Below are positions 44,811 through 52,679 of a stretch of 64,000 nt of DNA, piece by piece (position 1 is the first letter of the stretch; the number at the start of each line of letters is the position of its first letter). The notes under the pieces are model-generated. The model was not told where the DNA came from. It was given only the letters and a program-made list of their open reading frames with translations, and searched no databases. A program made the position numbers and the translations under genes. The stretch comes from Halobacteria archaeon AArc-dxtr1 (GTDB taxonomy: Archaea > Halobacteriota > Halobacteria > Halobacteriales > Natrialbaceae), in assembly GCA_025517425.1 (NCBI GenBank), contig JAOPJY010000001.1, positions 854,217-918,216 on the forward strand, given 5' to 3'.

Positions 44811-45551
44811 CTACCGGCTCGGGGCGATCGCCGCCAGTGACTCGTCTTCGCGGACGAACGTCCGTGCGAGCTCGCTTTCGGCTCGCTGGAGGCGGTACGA
44901 GAGCGTCGAGCGCGGAATCCCCAGCTCGGCGGCCAGTTGGGTGAGATCGATAGCTCGCGGCGTCTCGTAGTAGCCGCGGTCGACGGCCGCCCGAAGCGCC
45001 TGGCGCTGTTCGGCCCGCAGCCTCTCGTCGGGGGTGTCGCGGTTCGGATCGACGTCCGTCAGTCGGAGCATCTCCATACCCGCACACTCGCCGACTTCCT
45101 CGCCCAGCGCGTCGAAGAATGTGTGGATCGGCGCCTCGTCGTCGAGGACGATCCGCCAGCGGTACCGGCGCCCCTCGCGGTACGTTTCGAAGAGCAGCCC
45201 CTCCCCTAACTGATCGAGAGCGACGTGCGGGACGGAGGTACAGACGTCCGTCCGATCCCAGTAGGTGTAGACGACCAGCTCGTCGCTCGAACGGTCGAGA
45301 ACCTGCGTCTCGCAGTCGGCGCCACAGTCGTCTCGGATCAGACAGTCCGCACAGTAGGTCACATCGCGGTAGGCGGTTTCGAGCGTCTCGAGAGCCGCCG
45401 CTGAGCCAGTGGCGTGGTCGACCCGCCAGAGACTCTCGGGGGTGACGTGACAGGAGAGCGATCGCACTTGCGTCCCGGGATTGTCCGCGAGGGCGTCTGC
45501 GACGGGGTTCGTCCCGGGATCGTACTCGAGGGCGAAGACGAACTCTCGCAT
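44811..45551 (-). CDS. HTH-10 (Bat-type) regulator with Cys-rich sensory part
   Basis: This 246-residue protein has a C-terminal HTH-10 domain: RAAVDRGYYETPRAIDLTQL, then AAELGIPRSTLSYRLQRAE, as in the Bat family. The N-terminal 150 residues are a sensory domain with CADCLIRDDCGADC, four cysteines that could bind a metal. Since the next genes on this strand are a small membrane protein and a metal ATPase, a metal-responsive regulator is inferred. I start at MREFVFALEYD; the open frame upstream is long but non-coding in character. Confidence 0.85.
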   Translation of the reverse strand: MREFVFALEYDPGTNPVADALADNPGTQVRSLSCHVTPESLWRVDHATGSAAALETLETAYRDVTYCADCLIRDDCGADCETQVLDRSSDELVVYTYWDRTDVCTSVPHVALDQLGEGLLFETYREGRRYRWRIVLDDEAPIHTFFDALGEEVGECAGMEMLRLTDVDPNRDTPDERLRAEQRQALRAAVDRGYYETPRAIDLTQLAAELGIPRSTLSYRLQRAESELARTFVREDESLAAIAPSR

Positions 45552-45608
45552 GCGTCGCCGTAGGGGCTCACGGGAAAAAGCGTTCCCGGTGGGCCACGTA
45601 GAGGGCGT

Positions 45609-46148
45609 GTGCCACGACGCGATTCCCAGCCGGGAGTGCGAGAGCGGTTGCGAGGGCTCTGGGAGTTCTATCTGGCGTACACGAACACAGGGGTTCACAC
45701 CGCTGCAGCCGCCGCACTCGCGATTTTCGGGCTGCTCGTCTTCGTCGACCCCCTGTTCGCTGTCGTCGCCATTGCCTCGTACGTGCTCCCGCCGCTTGTT
45801 CTGTACGCACGCTCGAACGGAAGACGGAGCGTAGAGCCCATAGGAGACAGCGTAAAGCGCGCACCGAATCGGCCAGATGCGAGTCGGCGTCGCGAAAATG
45901 CGACTGCGGATCCACCACGCACAGGAGCAGCTACTGCTGGAGACGAGCCCGATCGCAACCCCAACAGGAGCGTGGATGCGGGCGACGGCGATGAGGCGGA
46001 CACTGACACGGACGGCGACACGGACGATGGCGATGCTGACACCGACAACGGCGACACGGACACCGATACAGATGCAGACGGTGGCGACACGGACACCGAT
46101 ACAGATGCAGACGGTGGCGACACGGACACCGATACGGATCGCGCCTAG
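45609..46148 (+). CDS. Membrane protein with repetitive Asp/Thr tail
   Basis: This 179-residue protein has a GTG start, two membrane helices (TAAAAALAIFGLLVFVDPLF and the AVVAIASYVLPPLVLYA stretch) and a long tail of GDTDTDTDADG units. The tail is built of 11-residue repeats. It has no export signal beyond the helices. Its 5' end is divergent from the HTH-10 gene (57 nt between). Function is unknown; the tail should be flexible and strongly charged. Confidence 0.65.
   Translation: MPRRDSQPGVRERLRGLWEFYLAYTNTGVHTAAAAALAIFGLLVFVDPLFAVVAIASYVLPPLVLYARSNGRRSVEPIGDSVKRAPNRPDASRRRENATADPPRTGAATAGDEPDRNPNRSVDAGDGDEADTDTDGDTDDGDADTDNGDTDTDTDADGGDTDTDTDADGGDTDTDTDRA
46050..46138 (+). repeat. 33-bp tandem repeat coding GDTDTDTDADG
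   Basis: Two perfect 33-nt units (46050-46082 and 46083-46115) and a partial third follow one another in frame. Earlier codons (from 45998) are degenerate versions of the same unit. Perfect copies point to recent slippage or unequal exchange, so copy number may vary among strains. Confidence 0.85.
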
Positions 46149-46165
46149 CTCGACAGTGACGAGCT
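46147..46165 (+). terminator. Hairpin overlapping the stop codon
   Basis: AGCTCG (46147) and CGAGCT (46160) form a 6-bp stem with a 7-nt loop that begins inside the stop codon of the membrane protein gene. It may mark the transcript end, although archaeal termination mostly relies on oligo-T, which is missing here. Confidence 0.3.
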
Positions 46166-46182
46166 GTCTCGTGATCAGAAAT

Positions 46183-46199
46183 AAACTAAATAGTAGTTT
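46183..46199 (+). promoter_or_regulatory. AAACTA dyad over the TATA region of the dehydrogenase/hydratase gene
   Basis: AAACTA-AATAG-TAGTTT is a perfect 6-base inverted repeat inside an AT-rich TATA-like stretch (AATAAACTAAATAG). It lies about 60 nt before the 46251 start, so a short leader is expected. Its place over the likely TATA box fits a repressor site for fatty-acid metabolism, which is inference. Confidence 0.4.
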
Positions 46200-46250
46200 C
46201 CAGCCGAGACCGGGGAAACGTTCAAACCGCTGCCTGCCCCACGTTGTGAC

Positions 46251-48233
46251 ATGGATATCGAGGACGTCAACACTGTCGCAGTTCTCGGCGCCGGAAATAT
46301 GGGTCACGGAATCGCAGAGGTTGCAGCCATCGCAGGCTACGACGTGGCGATGCGCGACATCAACGAGGAACTGGTACAGGACGGCTACGAGTCGATCGAG
46401 TGGTCGCTTTCGAAGCTCGTCGAGAAAGATCGACTGACCCAGGACGAGGCCGATGCCGCCGCCGAGCGCGTCCGACCGATCGTCGACGTCGAGGAGGCCG
46501 TCGGCGACGCCGACGTCGTCATCGAGGCGGTTCCCGAGCGAATGGAGATCAAAGAGGAGGTCTACGAGGAGGTCTGTGCGGCGGCGCCCGAGCAGGCGAT
46601 CCTCGCGACGAACACCTCGAGCCTCTCGATCACGGCGCTTTCGGAGTTTACCGACCGACCAGAGCGGTTCTGCGGGATGCACTTTTTCAACCCGCCGGTG
46701 CGGATGGATCTCGTCGAGGTCATCACGGGTGAGGAGACCGACGAGGACGTCCTCGACCTGATCGAGGCGCTCGCCGAGGACTTCGGTAAGACGCCCGTCC
46801 GCGTCCACAAGGACGCACCGGGGTTCGTCGCCAACCGCATTCTCGTTCCGCTGATGAACGAGGCCTGCTGGCTCGTCTCCGAGGAGACGGCGACCATCGC
46901 CGAGGTCGACTCGACCACCAAGTACGGGATGGGACTCCCGATGGGCACCTTCGAGCTGGGCGATCACGTCGGCAACGACGTCAGCTATCACGTTCTCGAG
47001 TACATGCACGAAGAGCTTGGCGACCCCTACGAGCCCGCGCCGCTGCTCGCCGAGGTCGTCGACGAAGAGAAACTCGGAAAGAAAACCGGCTCGGGCTTCT
47101 ACGAGTACGAGGACGGGCCGGGCGTCGAGATTCCGACCGACGAACAGTCCGACCTCGTCCGCGAGCGCCTGATCGCCACGATGGCCAACGAGGCGGCCAA
47201 GCTACTCGGCGACGGCGTTGCAACCCCCGACGCGATCGACAAGGCGGTCACGCTCGGCGCGGGCTTCCCCGACGGGCCGGTACAGATCGCCGAGGAGTTC
47301 GGCCTCGACGCGGCCCTCCAGACACTCGAGTCCGCCGCCGAGGAGACGGGCCATCCCCGGTACGAACCGGCCGATTATCTCCGTGAACGCGCAGAAGTCG
47401 GTGGCTTCCGCGAGGGCGCCGAGAGCGAGGCTGGTGACGACGCGCCGTCGTTCGAGGCGATCCGGGTCGAGTATCCCGGGGAGATGGTTGGCGAAATCGT
47501 CCTCGATCGTCCCCACCGCATGAACACGATCAGTGACACGACCCTCGACGAACTCGTCGAGGCCGTCGAGTTGCTCGAAGCCGACGAGGACGTTCGGGCC
47601 ATCTTGCTTACCGGCGACGGTGACCGGGCGTTCTCCGCCGGCGCGGACGTCCAGAGCATGGCCGCTGGAGGTGCAGATCCGATCGACGCCGTCGAGCTCT
47701 CGAAGCGAGGGCAGTCGGTCTTCGGGACGCTCGAATCGGCTGATCTGCCGGTCGTCGCAGGAATCGACGGCTACTGCCTGGGTGGTGGGATGGAACTTGC
47801 GACCTGTGCCGACCTGCGCGTCGCGAGCGACCGCTCGGAGTTCGGCCAACCCGAACTGAATCTCGGACTACTGCCCGGCTGGGGCGGGACCCAGCGCCTC
47901 TCAGCGATCGTCGGCGAGGGACGTGCCAAGGAGATTATCCTCACCGCCGACCGGTTCGACGCCGAGACGATGGCCGACTACGGCTTCGTTACGGAGGTCG
48001 TCGACCGCGAGGAGATCGACGAGCGCGCGTTCGAGCTCGCGGCACAGCTGGCCGGCGGGCCGCCGATCGCGACGAAGTACACCAAACGGGCGATGCTCGC
48101 CGGCCGCGACGACACCGACGCCGGCCTCGAGTACGAGTCCTCGGCGTTTGGCCACCTGATGGGAACCGACGACCTGATGACGGGCATGACCGCGTTCATG
48201 GGCGATCACGAGCCGGAGTTCGAAGGAAAGTAA
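46251..48233 (+). CDS. 3-hydroxyacyl-CoA dehydrogenase/enoyl-CoA hydratase fusion
   Basis: This 660-residue protein joins a 3-hydroxyacyl-CoA dehydrogenase (residues 1-390; NAD site VAVLGAGNMGHGIAEVAAI, HFFNPPVRMDLVEVI) to a crotonase-fold hydratase (about 400-660; AFSAGADVQSM, CLGGGMELATCADLRVAS). The order is reversed from bacterial FadB, where the hydratase is N-terminal; archaeal bifunctional enzymes of this order are known. It should carry out two consecutive steps of beta-oxidation or the reverse path. Confidence 0.93.
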   Translation: MDIEDVNTVAVLGAGNMGHGIAEVAAIAGYDVAMRDINEELVQDGYESIEWSLSKLVEKDRLTQDEADAAAERVRPIVDVEEAVGDADVVIEAVPERMEIKEEVYEEVCAAAPEQAILATNTSSLSITALSEFTDRPERFCGMHFFNPPVRMDLVEVITGEETDEDVLDLIEALAEDFGKTPVRVHKDAPGFVANRILVPLMNEACWLVSEETATIAEVDSTTKYGMGLPMGTFELGDHVGNDVSYHVLEYMHEELGDPYEPAPLLAEVVDEEKLGKKTGSGFYEYEDGPGVEIPTDEQSDLVRERLIATMANEAAKLLGDGVATPDAIDKAVTLGAGFPDGPVQIAEEFGLDAALQTLESAAEETGHPRYEPADYLRERAEVGGFREGAESEAGDDAPSFEAIRVEYPGEMVGEIVLDRPHRMNTISDTTLDELVEAVELLEADEDVRAILLTGDGDRAFSAGADVQSMAAGGADPIDAVELSKRGQSVFGTLESADLPVVAGIDGYCLGGGMELATCADLRVASDRSEFGQPELNLGLLPGWGGTQRLSAIVGEGRAKEIILTADRFDAETMADYGFVTEVVDREEIDERAFELAAQLAGGPPIATKYTKRAMLAGRDDTDAGLEYESSAFGHLMGTDDLMTGMTAFMGDHEPEFEGK

Positions 48234-48460
48234 TCGATTCGGGCGGCGTCGGGCGGTGGGTCAGACACGAGGCCGCCGCCAAGAGCAGTCCGTAACTGCG
48301 ACAAACTCGCCACTGGATGCTGTCGAAGCTCGATTTCGGGCTGTTCCAGGCCAGAGGGCTACGACCTCGTGTCTGGCTCACCGGTCGCGAGTTTTATCAC
48401 ACAGAAGTACCATTAGAGATTCGAGGCAGTGATGGATGATGGGACAGAAGGGGCCGACTC

Positions 48461-49033
48461 ATGACTGACGAGCCCGAGATCCTCGTCGTCGATGACGAGG
48501 TTCGACTGGCGGATCTGTTCGCCGCATGGCTCGAAGGCGAGTGGGCAGTAGCGACCGCAACCGGCGGCGACGAGGCGCTCGCCGCAATGACAGACTCCGT
48601 CGAAGTCGTCTTGCTAGATCGGCGGATGCCCGGGCTCTCCGGGGACGACGTTCTCGACGCCATCCGGGAGGAGGGATACGACTGCCGGGTGATTATGGTG
48701 ACTGCGGTCGACCCCGATTTCGACATTATCGAGATGGGGTTCGACGACTACCTGGTCAAGCCTGTCTCGAAGGACGAACTCGTCGAGACGGTCGAGTCCG
48801 CACTTACCCGATCCGGGTACGAGACTGCAGTCCAGGAGTACTACGCACTCGTTTCGAAGAAAGCGCTGCTCGAATCAGAGAAGACAGACCACGAGCTCAC
48901 GAACAACGATGAGTACGTCGAGCTTCGCGATCGTGTCGAGGACCTCAAAACACAGGTAGACACCTCGGCCGCCGAGTTTACCTCGCACGAGGACTTCGTC
49001 GGCGCGTTCCAGGATCTAGAGCCACGAAACTGA
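48461..49033 (+). CDS. HalX-type response regulator
   Basis: This 190-residue protein has a receiver domain (residues 5-120) with the acidic pair in ILVVDDEVRLADLF, the phospho-acceptor Asp in VVLLDRRMPG and Lys in DDYLVKPVSKDEL. The C-terminal 70 residues are a HalX domain (LVSKKALLESEKTDHEL), a coiled helical output unit of haloarchaea. The cognate kinase is not in the window. It stands alone, with 227 nt upstream. Confidence 0.92.
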   Translation: MTDEPEILVVDDEVRLADLFAAWLEGEWAVATATGGDEALAAMTDSVEVVLLDRRMPGLSGDDVLDAIREEGYDCRVIMVTAVDPDFDIIEMGFDDYLVKPVSKDELVETVESALTRSGYETAVQEYYALVSKKALLESEKTDHELTNNDEYVELRDRVEDLKTQVDTSAAEFTSHEDFVGAFQDLEPRN

Positions 49034-49137
49034 GACGGGGCGCATTCGAACGCACCCGAGAGAGCCGCCGGCTGCGGATCGACGCGGCGCCTCCCGTCGA
49101 AACAGACGCGGCGTACACCTTCAGACCGCGTGACGGC

Positions 49138-50289
49138 TCAGTACGGCGACTGTCGGTAGATCAGGTTTCGCTGGACCTCGTTCGTCCCCTCGTAGATGAC
49201 GGGGACGCGTGCGTCCCGGTAGAGCCTGGAGATCGGCCGCTCTTCTAAGACCGAGCGCCCACCGTGGAACTGCATTCCCTGTTCGGTGATTTCGACGGCG
49301 GCTTCGGTCGCAATTGTCTTCGCCAGTGCGGCCCAGTAACCTGCGTTCTCGTCGGCTTCGACCTTCTCGCAGGCGCGCCAGGTCAGCGCGCGGGCGCTCT
49401 CGAAGGACAGAAGCATGTCGGCCAGCCCGTGCTGGACGGCCTGGAAGTCAGCGACCGTCCGGCCGAACCCTTCGCGGTCGTGGACGAACTCCCAGGCTTC
49501 GTCGATGGCGGCGGCAGCAATCCCGAGGCTGTGGCCGGCGACGGCAACGCGACCGTGGTTGAAGAAGTCTGCCAGAAGCATGAAGCCAGCTCCTTCGTGA
49601 CCGATCAGATTCTCGGCGGGTACGCGGCAGTCGTCGAAGGTGATGTGGGCCTGCTTCGAGGCGCGCATCGCCATCTTCTCGGGAATGTGCTCGGCCTCGT
49701 AGCCGTCGAGATCAGTTGGAACGATAAACAGCGAGTGGTTTGCGTATCGGTTGTCGCTGTCATCGGTGCGGGCGTAGACGGTCACCCAGTCGGCTTCGAC
49801 GCCGTTGCCGATCCAGTACTTCTCGCCGTTTAGGACGTACTCGTCGCCGTCGCGTTCCGCACGAGTCTGCATCCCGGCTAAGTCGCTGCCAGTGTCGGGT
49901 TCTGACACCGCGAGACCGGAGATCTGGTCGCCCTCGGCGACGGGTCGGATATACTCCTCGCACTGCTCTTCGGTGCCGTAGTCGTAGGTGATCTCGCAGC
50001 CGAAACTCGCCAGCTGCAGGGTCAGGCCGATGCCGGCGTCGGCGCGGTAGAACTCCTCGGTGAGTGCGAGCAACTGGGCGAGGTCAAAGCCCCGTCCACC
50101 GTACTTCTCTGGAATGTCCTGACCGGCCAGCCCCGCCTCCTGGGCGGCTTCGAGGATATCGTGGGGGTATTCGCCGGATTGGAAATACTCTGCGGCTCGC
50201 GGCTCGATGTGTTCGCGCGCGAACTCCCGCGCCTCTGCTTTGATGTCGGTCGCCCGGTCCGGGACGATGGTGTCGTCAAGCAACTCCAT
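49138..50289 (-). CDS. Acyl-CoA dehydrogenase
   Basis: This 383-residue flavoprotein of the ACAD family shows GLAVSEPDTGSDLAGMQT (substrate and flavin site), WIGNGVEADWVTVYART, and the catalytic Glu region VPVIYEGTNEVQRNL. It introduces the 2,3-double bond in acyl-CoA, the step before the hydratase domain encoded 900 nt away. Chain-length preference cannot be told. It would pass electrons to an ETF, not in this window. Confidence 0.93.
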   Translation of the reverse strand: MELLDDTIVPDRATDIKAEAREFAREHIEPRAAEYFQSGEYPHDILEAAQEAGLAGQDIPEKYGGRGFDLAQLLALTEEFYRADAGIGLTLQLASFGCEITYDYGTEEQCEEYIRPVAEGDQISGLAVSEPDTGSDLAGMQTRAERDGDEYVLNGEKYWIGNGVEADWVTVYARTDDSDNRYANHSLFIVPTDLDGYEAEHIPEKMAMRASKQAHITFDDCRVPAENLIGHEGAGFMLLADFFNHGRVAVAGHSLGIAAAAIDEAWEFVHDREGFGRTVADFQAVQHGLADMLLSFESARALTWRACEKVEADENAGYWAALAKTIATEAAVEITEQGMQFHGGRSVLEERPISRLYRDARVPVIYEGTNEVQRNLIYRQSPY

Positions 50290-50396
50290 ACGAGTTCATA
50301 GTGGTCGGGGGAAGATATAGGTCGGGGACGCCGAATGGATCGCCGATTCCGGCCGATCGAGGTCGAGGACGATGTGATAGTCGGATTGCGGACCTT

Positions 50397-50774
50397 TTAG
50401 CCGGCGAACCCGGTGAGAAGCCACTCGCCGTTATCGCCGTCGTCGTCGGCGATACGCGGAGCGCTGACGAGCACGAAGGCGCTCTCGGCGTTGCCGTTTC
50501 TGATCTGGCGGGTCGACTCCGGCGAGATCCAGAGCGCGTCGCCGGCTTCCATCGAGACCGGTTCGTCGTCGACGACGACGGTCGCCTCGCCCTCGATTAG
50601 AACGTAGACCTCCTCGTGTTCGTTGTCCGCGTGGTCGTGGGGTTGACTCTTCCAGTCGGGATCACAGCGGGCGACGGTGACTCCGACCTGTTCGGTCTGG
50701 AGCGGATCCGAGAGAAAGTGCATCGCGCTCGAGACTTGCTCGACGTCCTCGTAGTTGACCTTGGTGTACGACAT
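50397..50774 (-). CDS. Cupin-domain protein
   Basis: This 125-residue protein is a single cupin with the two motifs: SQPHDHADNEHEEVYVLIEG (His, His, Glu ligands) and MEAGDALWISPESTRQI. A metal-bound small-molecule or sensory role is likely. Its TATA-like TTTTACTA (50801-50808 on the minus strand) lies about 28-34 nt before the ATG, inside a palindrome. It is divergent from the HxlR regulator gene. Confidence 0.85.
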   Translation of the reverse strand: MSYTKVNYEDVEQVSSAMHFLSDPLQTEQVGVTVARCDPDWKSQPHDHADNEHEEVYVLIEGEATVVVDDEPVSMEAGDALWISPESTRQIRNGNAESAFVLVSAPRIADDDGDNGEWLLTGFAG

Positions 50775-50797
50775 CGTAGATCGGGATACGGCGGGAG

Positions 50798-50870
50798 CGT
50801 AGTAAAACTACGTGCTCGCCGAGATTCGCCGGCGTCTCAATCGCTGAGGTTCGACGGTATCTCGGCGAGC
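50798..50870 (+). promoter_or_regulatory. Operator region between divergent cupin and HxlR genes
   Basis: Three dyads lie in the 134-nt intergenic space. CGTAGTAAAACTACG (50798-50812) is a palindrome covering the cupin TATA box. A perfect 12-base inverted repeat, GCTCGCCGAGAT (50814-50825) and ATCTCGGCGAGC (50859-50870), is separated by 33 nt; its right arm ends 8 nt before the CTATACC box of the HxlR gene. CTCAATCGCTGAG lies between the arms. A regulator binding here could shut both promoters. Confidence 0.6.
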
Positions 50871-50908
50871 CCGAACCCCTATACCCTTCCACGCCTTCAG
50901 AGGTGACA

Positions 50909-51274
50909 ATGTCATCCCCACAGCAGCGAGCACCTGTCGAAGAGCCGACCGTCGAGGCCTGCCCCGTCATCGAGTCGATCGAGCGAATCGGCTCGCAGTG
51001 GCGTCTCGCGGTTCTTCACGAACTGCTCGACGGGGAACAGCGGTTCAACGAACTCAAGCGCTCGACCGGAGCGAACGCTCGCACGCTCTCGCGCGTGCTC
51101 GACGACCTCGGCGAGATGGGGTTCGTCGCTCGGCGCACGGAGGAGGACGCACCCATCGCGACCTACTACAGCCTGACGGAGAAGGGAGCCTCGCTGGAGC
51201 CAGTGTTCGCCGAGATCGAATGCTGGGCGGGCACCTGGCTGGCGGAGTGCGAGGACCCAGAAGAAACCCGGTAG
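50909..51274 (+). CDS. HxlR-family transcriptional regulator
   Basis: This 121-residue protein is an HxlR-type winged helix. It has the conserved Cys in EACPVIESIERIGSQWRLAV, then LDGEQRFNELKRSTGANART and the wing ARRTEEDAPIATYYSLTEKG. HxlR proteins often sense reactive electrophiles or oxidants through such a cysteine. It likely controls the divergent cupin gene and itself via the repeats between them. CTATACC stands about 27 nt upstream of the ATG. Confidence 0.9.
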   Translation: MSSPQQRAPVEEPTVEACPVIESIERIGSQWRLAVLHELLDGEQRFNELKRSTGANARTLSRVLDDLGEMGFVARRTEEDAPIATYYSLTEKGASLEPVFAEIECWAGTWLAECEDPEETR

Positions 51275-51293
51275 CTGCCACCGGACGATCGGC

Positions 51294-51740
51294 TCAGTTG
51301 CCGGGTTCGAACTCGACCAACTCGAGTGACCGATCTAAGTGACAGACCTCGTGTGGCGGTTCACCGAGCATCTCGCGAATGCGGTACTCCTCGTCGAAAG
51401 AGACACCGTCGGGCTCGCAGAACTCGTGGCTCGGACACTCGACGTAGGGACAGGGGCCCGCCAGGCTGTTCTTGCTGCCGGCGTAGGCGCCCTGCTTGGG
51501 AACGGTTGCTTTGACGGGCGCTCGCTCGACTTCGACGGCACGGACGCCGCCGTCGTGCATCGCACACTCGAGGGTCTGGGCGTTCTCTCGGACGGCAGTG
51601 ACACGGTATTTTGCGTCGGACTCGAGATTGAGACACTGGCTTCGGTACGGACAGCCCGCGCAGGCGTCGGCCTCGCCGTGGTAGACGAACTCGGTCCCCG
51701 GTTCGGCCAGCCGGGTTCCGAGGAGGGTGACGGTCGACAT
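51294..51740 (-). CDS. UPF0179 family cysteine-rich protein
   Basis: This 148-residue protein is a full-length UPF0179 member. It begins STVTLLGTRLAEPGTEFVYH and has two Cys clusters, ACAGCPYRSQC and PCPYVECPSHEFC, plus a last Cys in PHEVCHLDR. The clusters would bind zinc or an iron-sulfur cluster. The family is archaeal and uncharacterised. It converges on the HxlR gene, 19 nt apart. Confidence 0.9.
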   Translation of the reverse strand: MSTVTLLGTRLAEPGTEFVYHGEADACAGCPYRSQCLNLESDAKYRVTAVRENAQTLECAMHDGGVRAVEVERAPVKATVPKQGAYAGSKNSLAGPCPYVECPSHEFCEPDGVSFDEEYRIREMLGEPPHEVCHLDRSLELVEFEPGN

Positions 51741-51836
51741 ACCACGTTCTACCGGCCAGGCGCCGATAAATCTCTCGTCCGCGCGAGTTCGGATCTGCTC
51801 TGATCTGACGAACGCGTGGGGACTCGGGAGACCGCC

Positions 51837-52232
51837 TCAGCTCCCGTCGCCGGTCAACTCGTCGAGGCGCTCGAAGTATTCTTCTCTCGGGACCTGGTAG
51901 AGCGCCCGGTAGTCGATCTCACCCGCGTCGAACCGATCGGCGAGCTCGAGTAGGCAGTCGACGGCGGCCTCACGGCTCGAAAATCGGTTCGTCTCTCTGA
52001 GGTGGACTTCCGGCTCCAGGTAGAGGGTGACGTGCCAGTCGGTGTCGACCGAGTTCGGGTTGGTTCCGGGTCGGCGGGTTCGACGCCCGTGGGTGAGATA
52101 CAGCGTCGGGAGGCAGGCGGCTGGAAGGAGCTGGCCGTCGAAGACGTCAGGCCGGTAGGCGAGCACGATCCGGCCGTCCTCGCTCTCGTCCCAGACGGTC
52201 CATCCGTCGGGCAACTCCGCCAGTGCACTCAT
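51837..52232 (-). CDS. DUF5820-like small acidic protein
   Basis: This 131-residue soluble protein begins MSALAELPDGWTVWDESEDG and runs through a strand-rich part (DTDWHVTLYLEPEVHLRETN) to helical RFDAGEIDYRALYQVPREEY. It resembles a haloarchaeal family of unknown function. I start at MSALAEL; the 46 open codons upstream are basic and lie in the spacer. No catalytic motif is visible. Confidence 0.75.
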   Translation of the reverse strand: MSALAELPDGWTVWDESEDGRIVLAYRPDVFDGQLLPAACLPTLYLTHGRRTRRPGTNPNSVDTDWHVTLYLEPEVHLRETNRFSSREAAVDCLLELADRFDAGEIDYRALYQVPREEYFERLDELTGDGS

Positions 52233-52679
52233 GGCCGGAGCTACGAACGGGAGCCATAAGTCGCCGTCGGCCGGCGACGTGTAGGAAGCGCGCGCGAGTA
52301 CGGGTGAGCGTCTGCAGGCGATCCGTTTATACATCGCTGCGCTGGTGTCCCCGCTCACACCCGCCGACAATCATCGGTTCTGTCAGATGAGTGCTGAAAA
52401 TAGTTCTTCATAAATACCTTTTGGGGTTATACTTATGTATCTGGATTACTCACTCATTAAATACTATCGGTATCCGATCGACAGACCGATTCCGCGCCGC
52501 GCTCGTTTCCGAGGACCGTCACTGCGATCGACGACCCGGCTCACGACGGCTCTGTGGCGCACGTAAACATATGGCACGAACCGCCGCCGCCCGACCGGCA
52601 GTCGCTCTCCGAGCCCGTCCGCGCCGCGATCAGCGGTCGGCAACGAATCCAAAGCGAACCCATCCAATTCCATCAGACT
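52233..52679. other. Intergenic region upstream of the PrkA operon
   Basis: This 447-nt spacer has a GC-rich left part and an AT-rich core (52385-52470). It contains the promoter of the PrkA operon and a leader of nearly 200 nt before the first ATG. The in-frame extension of PrkA upstream to 52554 (basic, Pro-rich) is not credible as coding. I see no gene in it. Confidence 0.55.
52458..52478 (+). promoter_or_regulatory. TATA box followed by a palindrome, PrkA operon promoter
   Basis: TTAAATACTA (from 52458) is the best TATA-like element. The palindrome ATCGG-TAT-CCGAT (52466-52478) overlaps its right end, between the TATA box and the expected transcript start near 52488. A second TATA-like CATAAATACC lies at 52409-52418. 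The position fits a repressor operator; it leaves a leader of about 190 nt. Confidence 0.45.

Noticed and set aside
44811-47009. 732-residue form of the HTH-10 regulator
   Set aside because: The extension runs antisense through the membrane protein and dehydrogenase genes. The ATG at 45551 gives a normal family-size protein.
52554-52679. N-terminal extension of the first PrkA kinase
   Set aside because: The 42 codons are Pro/Arg-rich with no similarity to PrkA; family alignment starts after MTGDTETLETLS.
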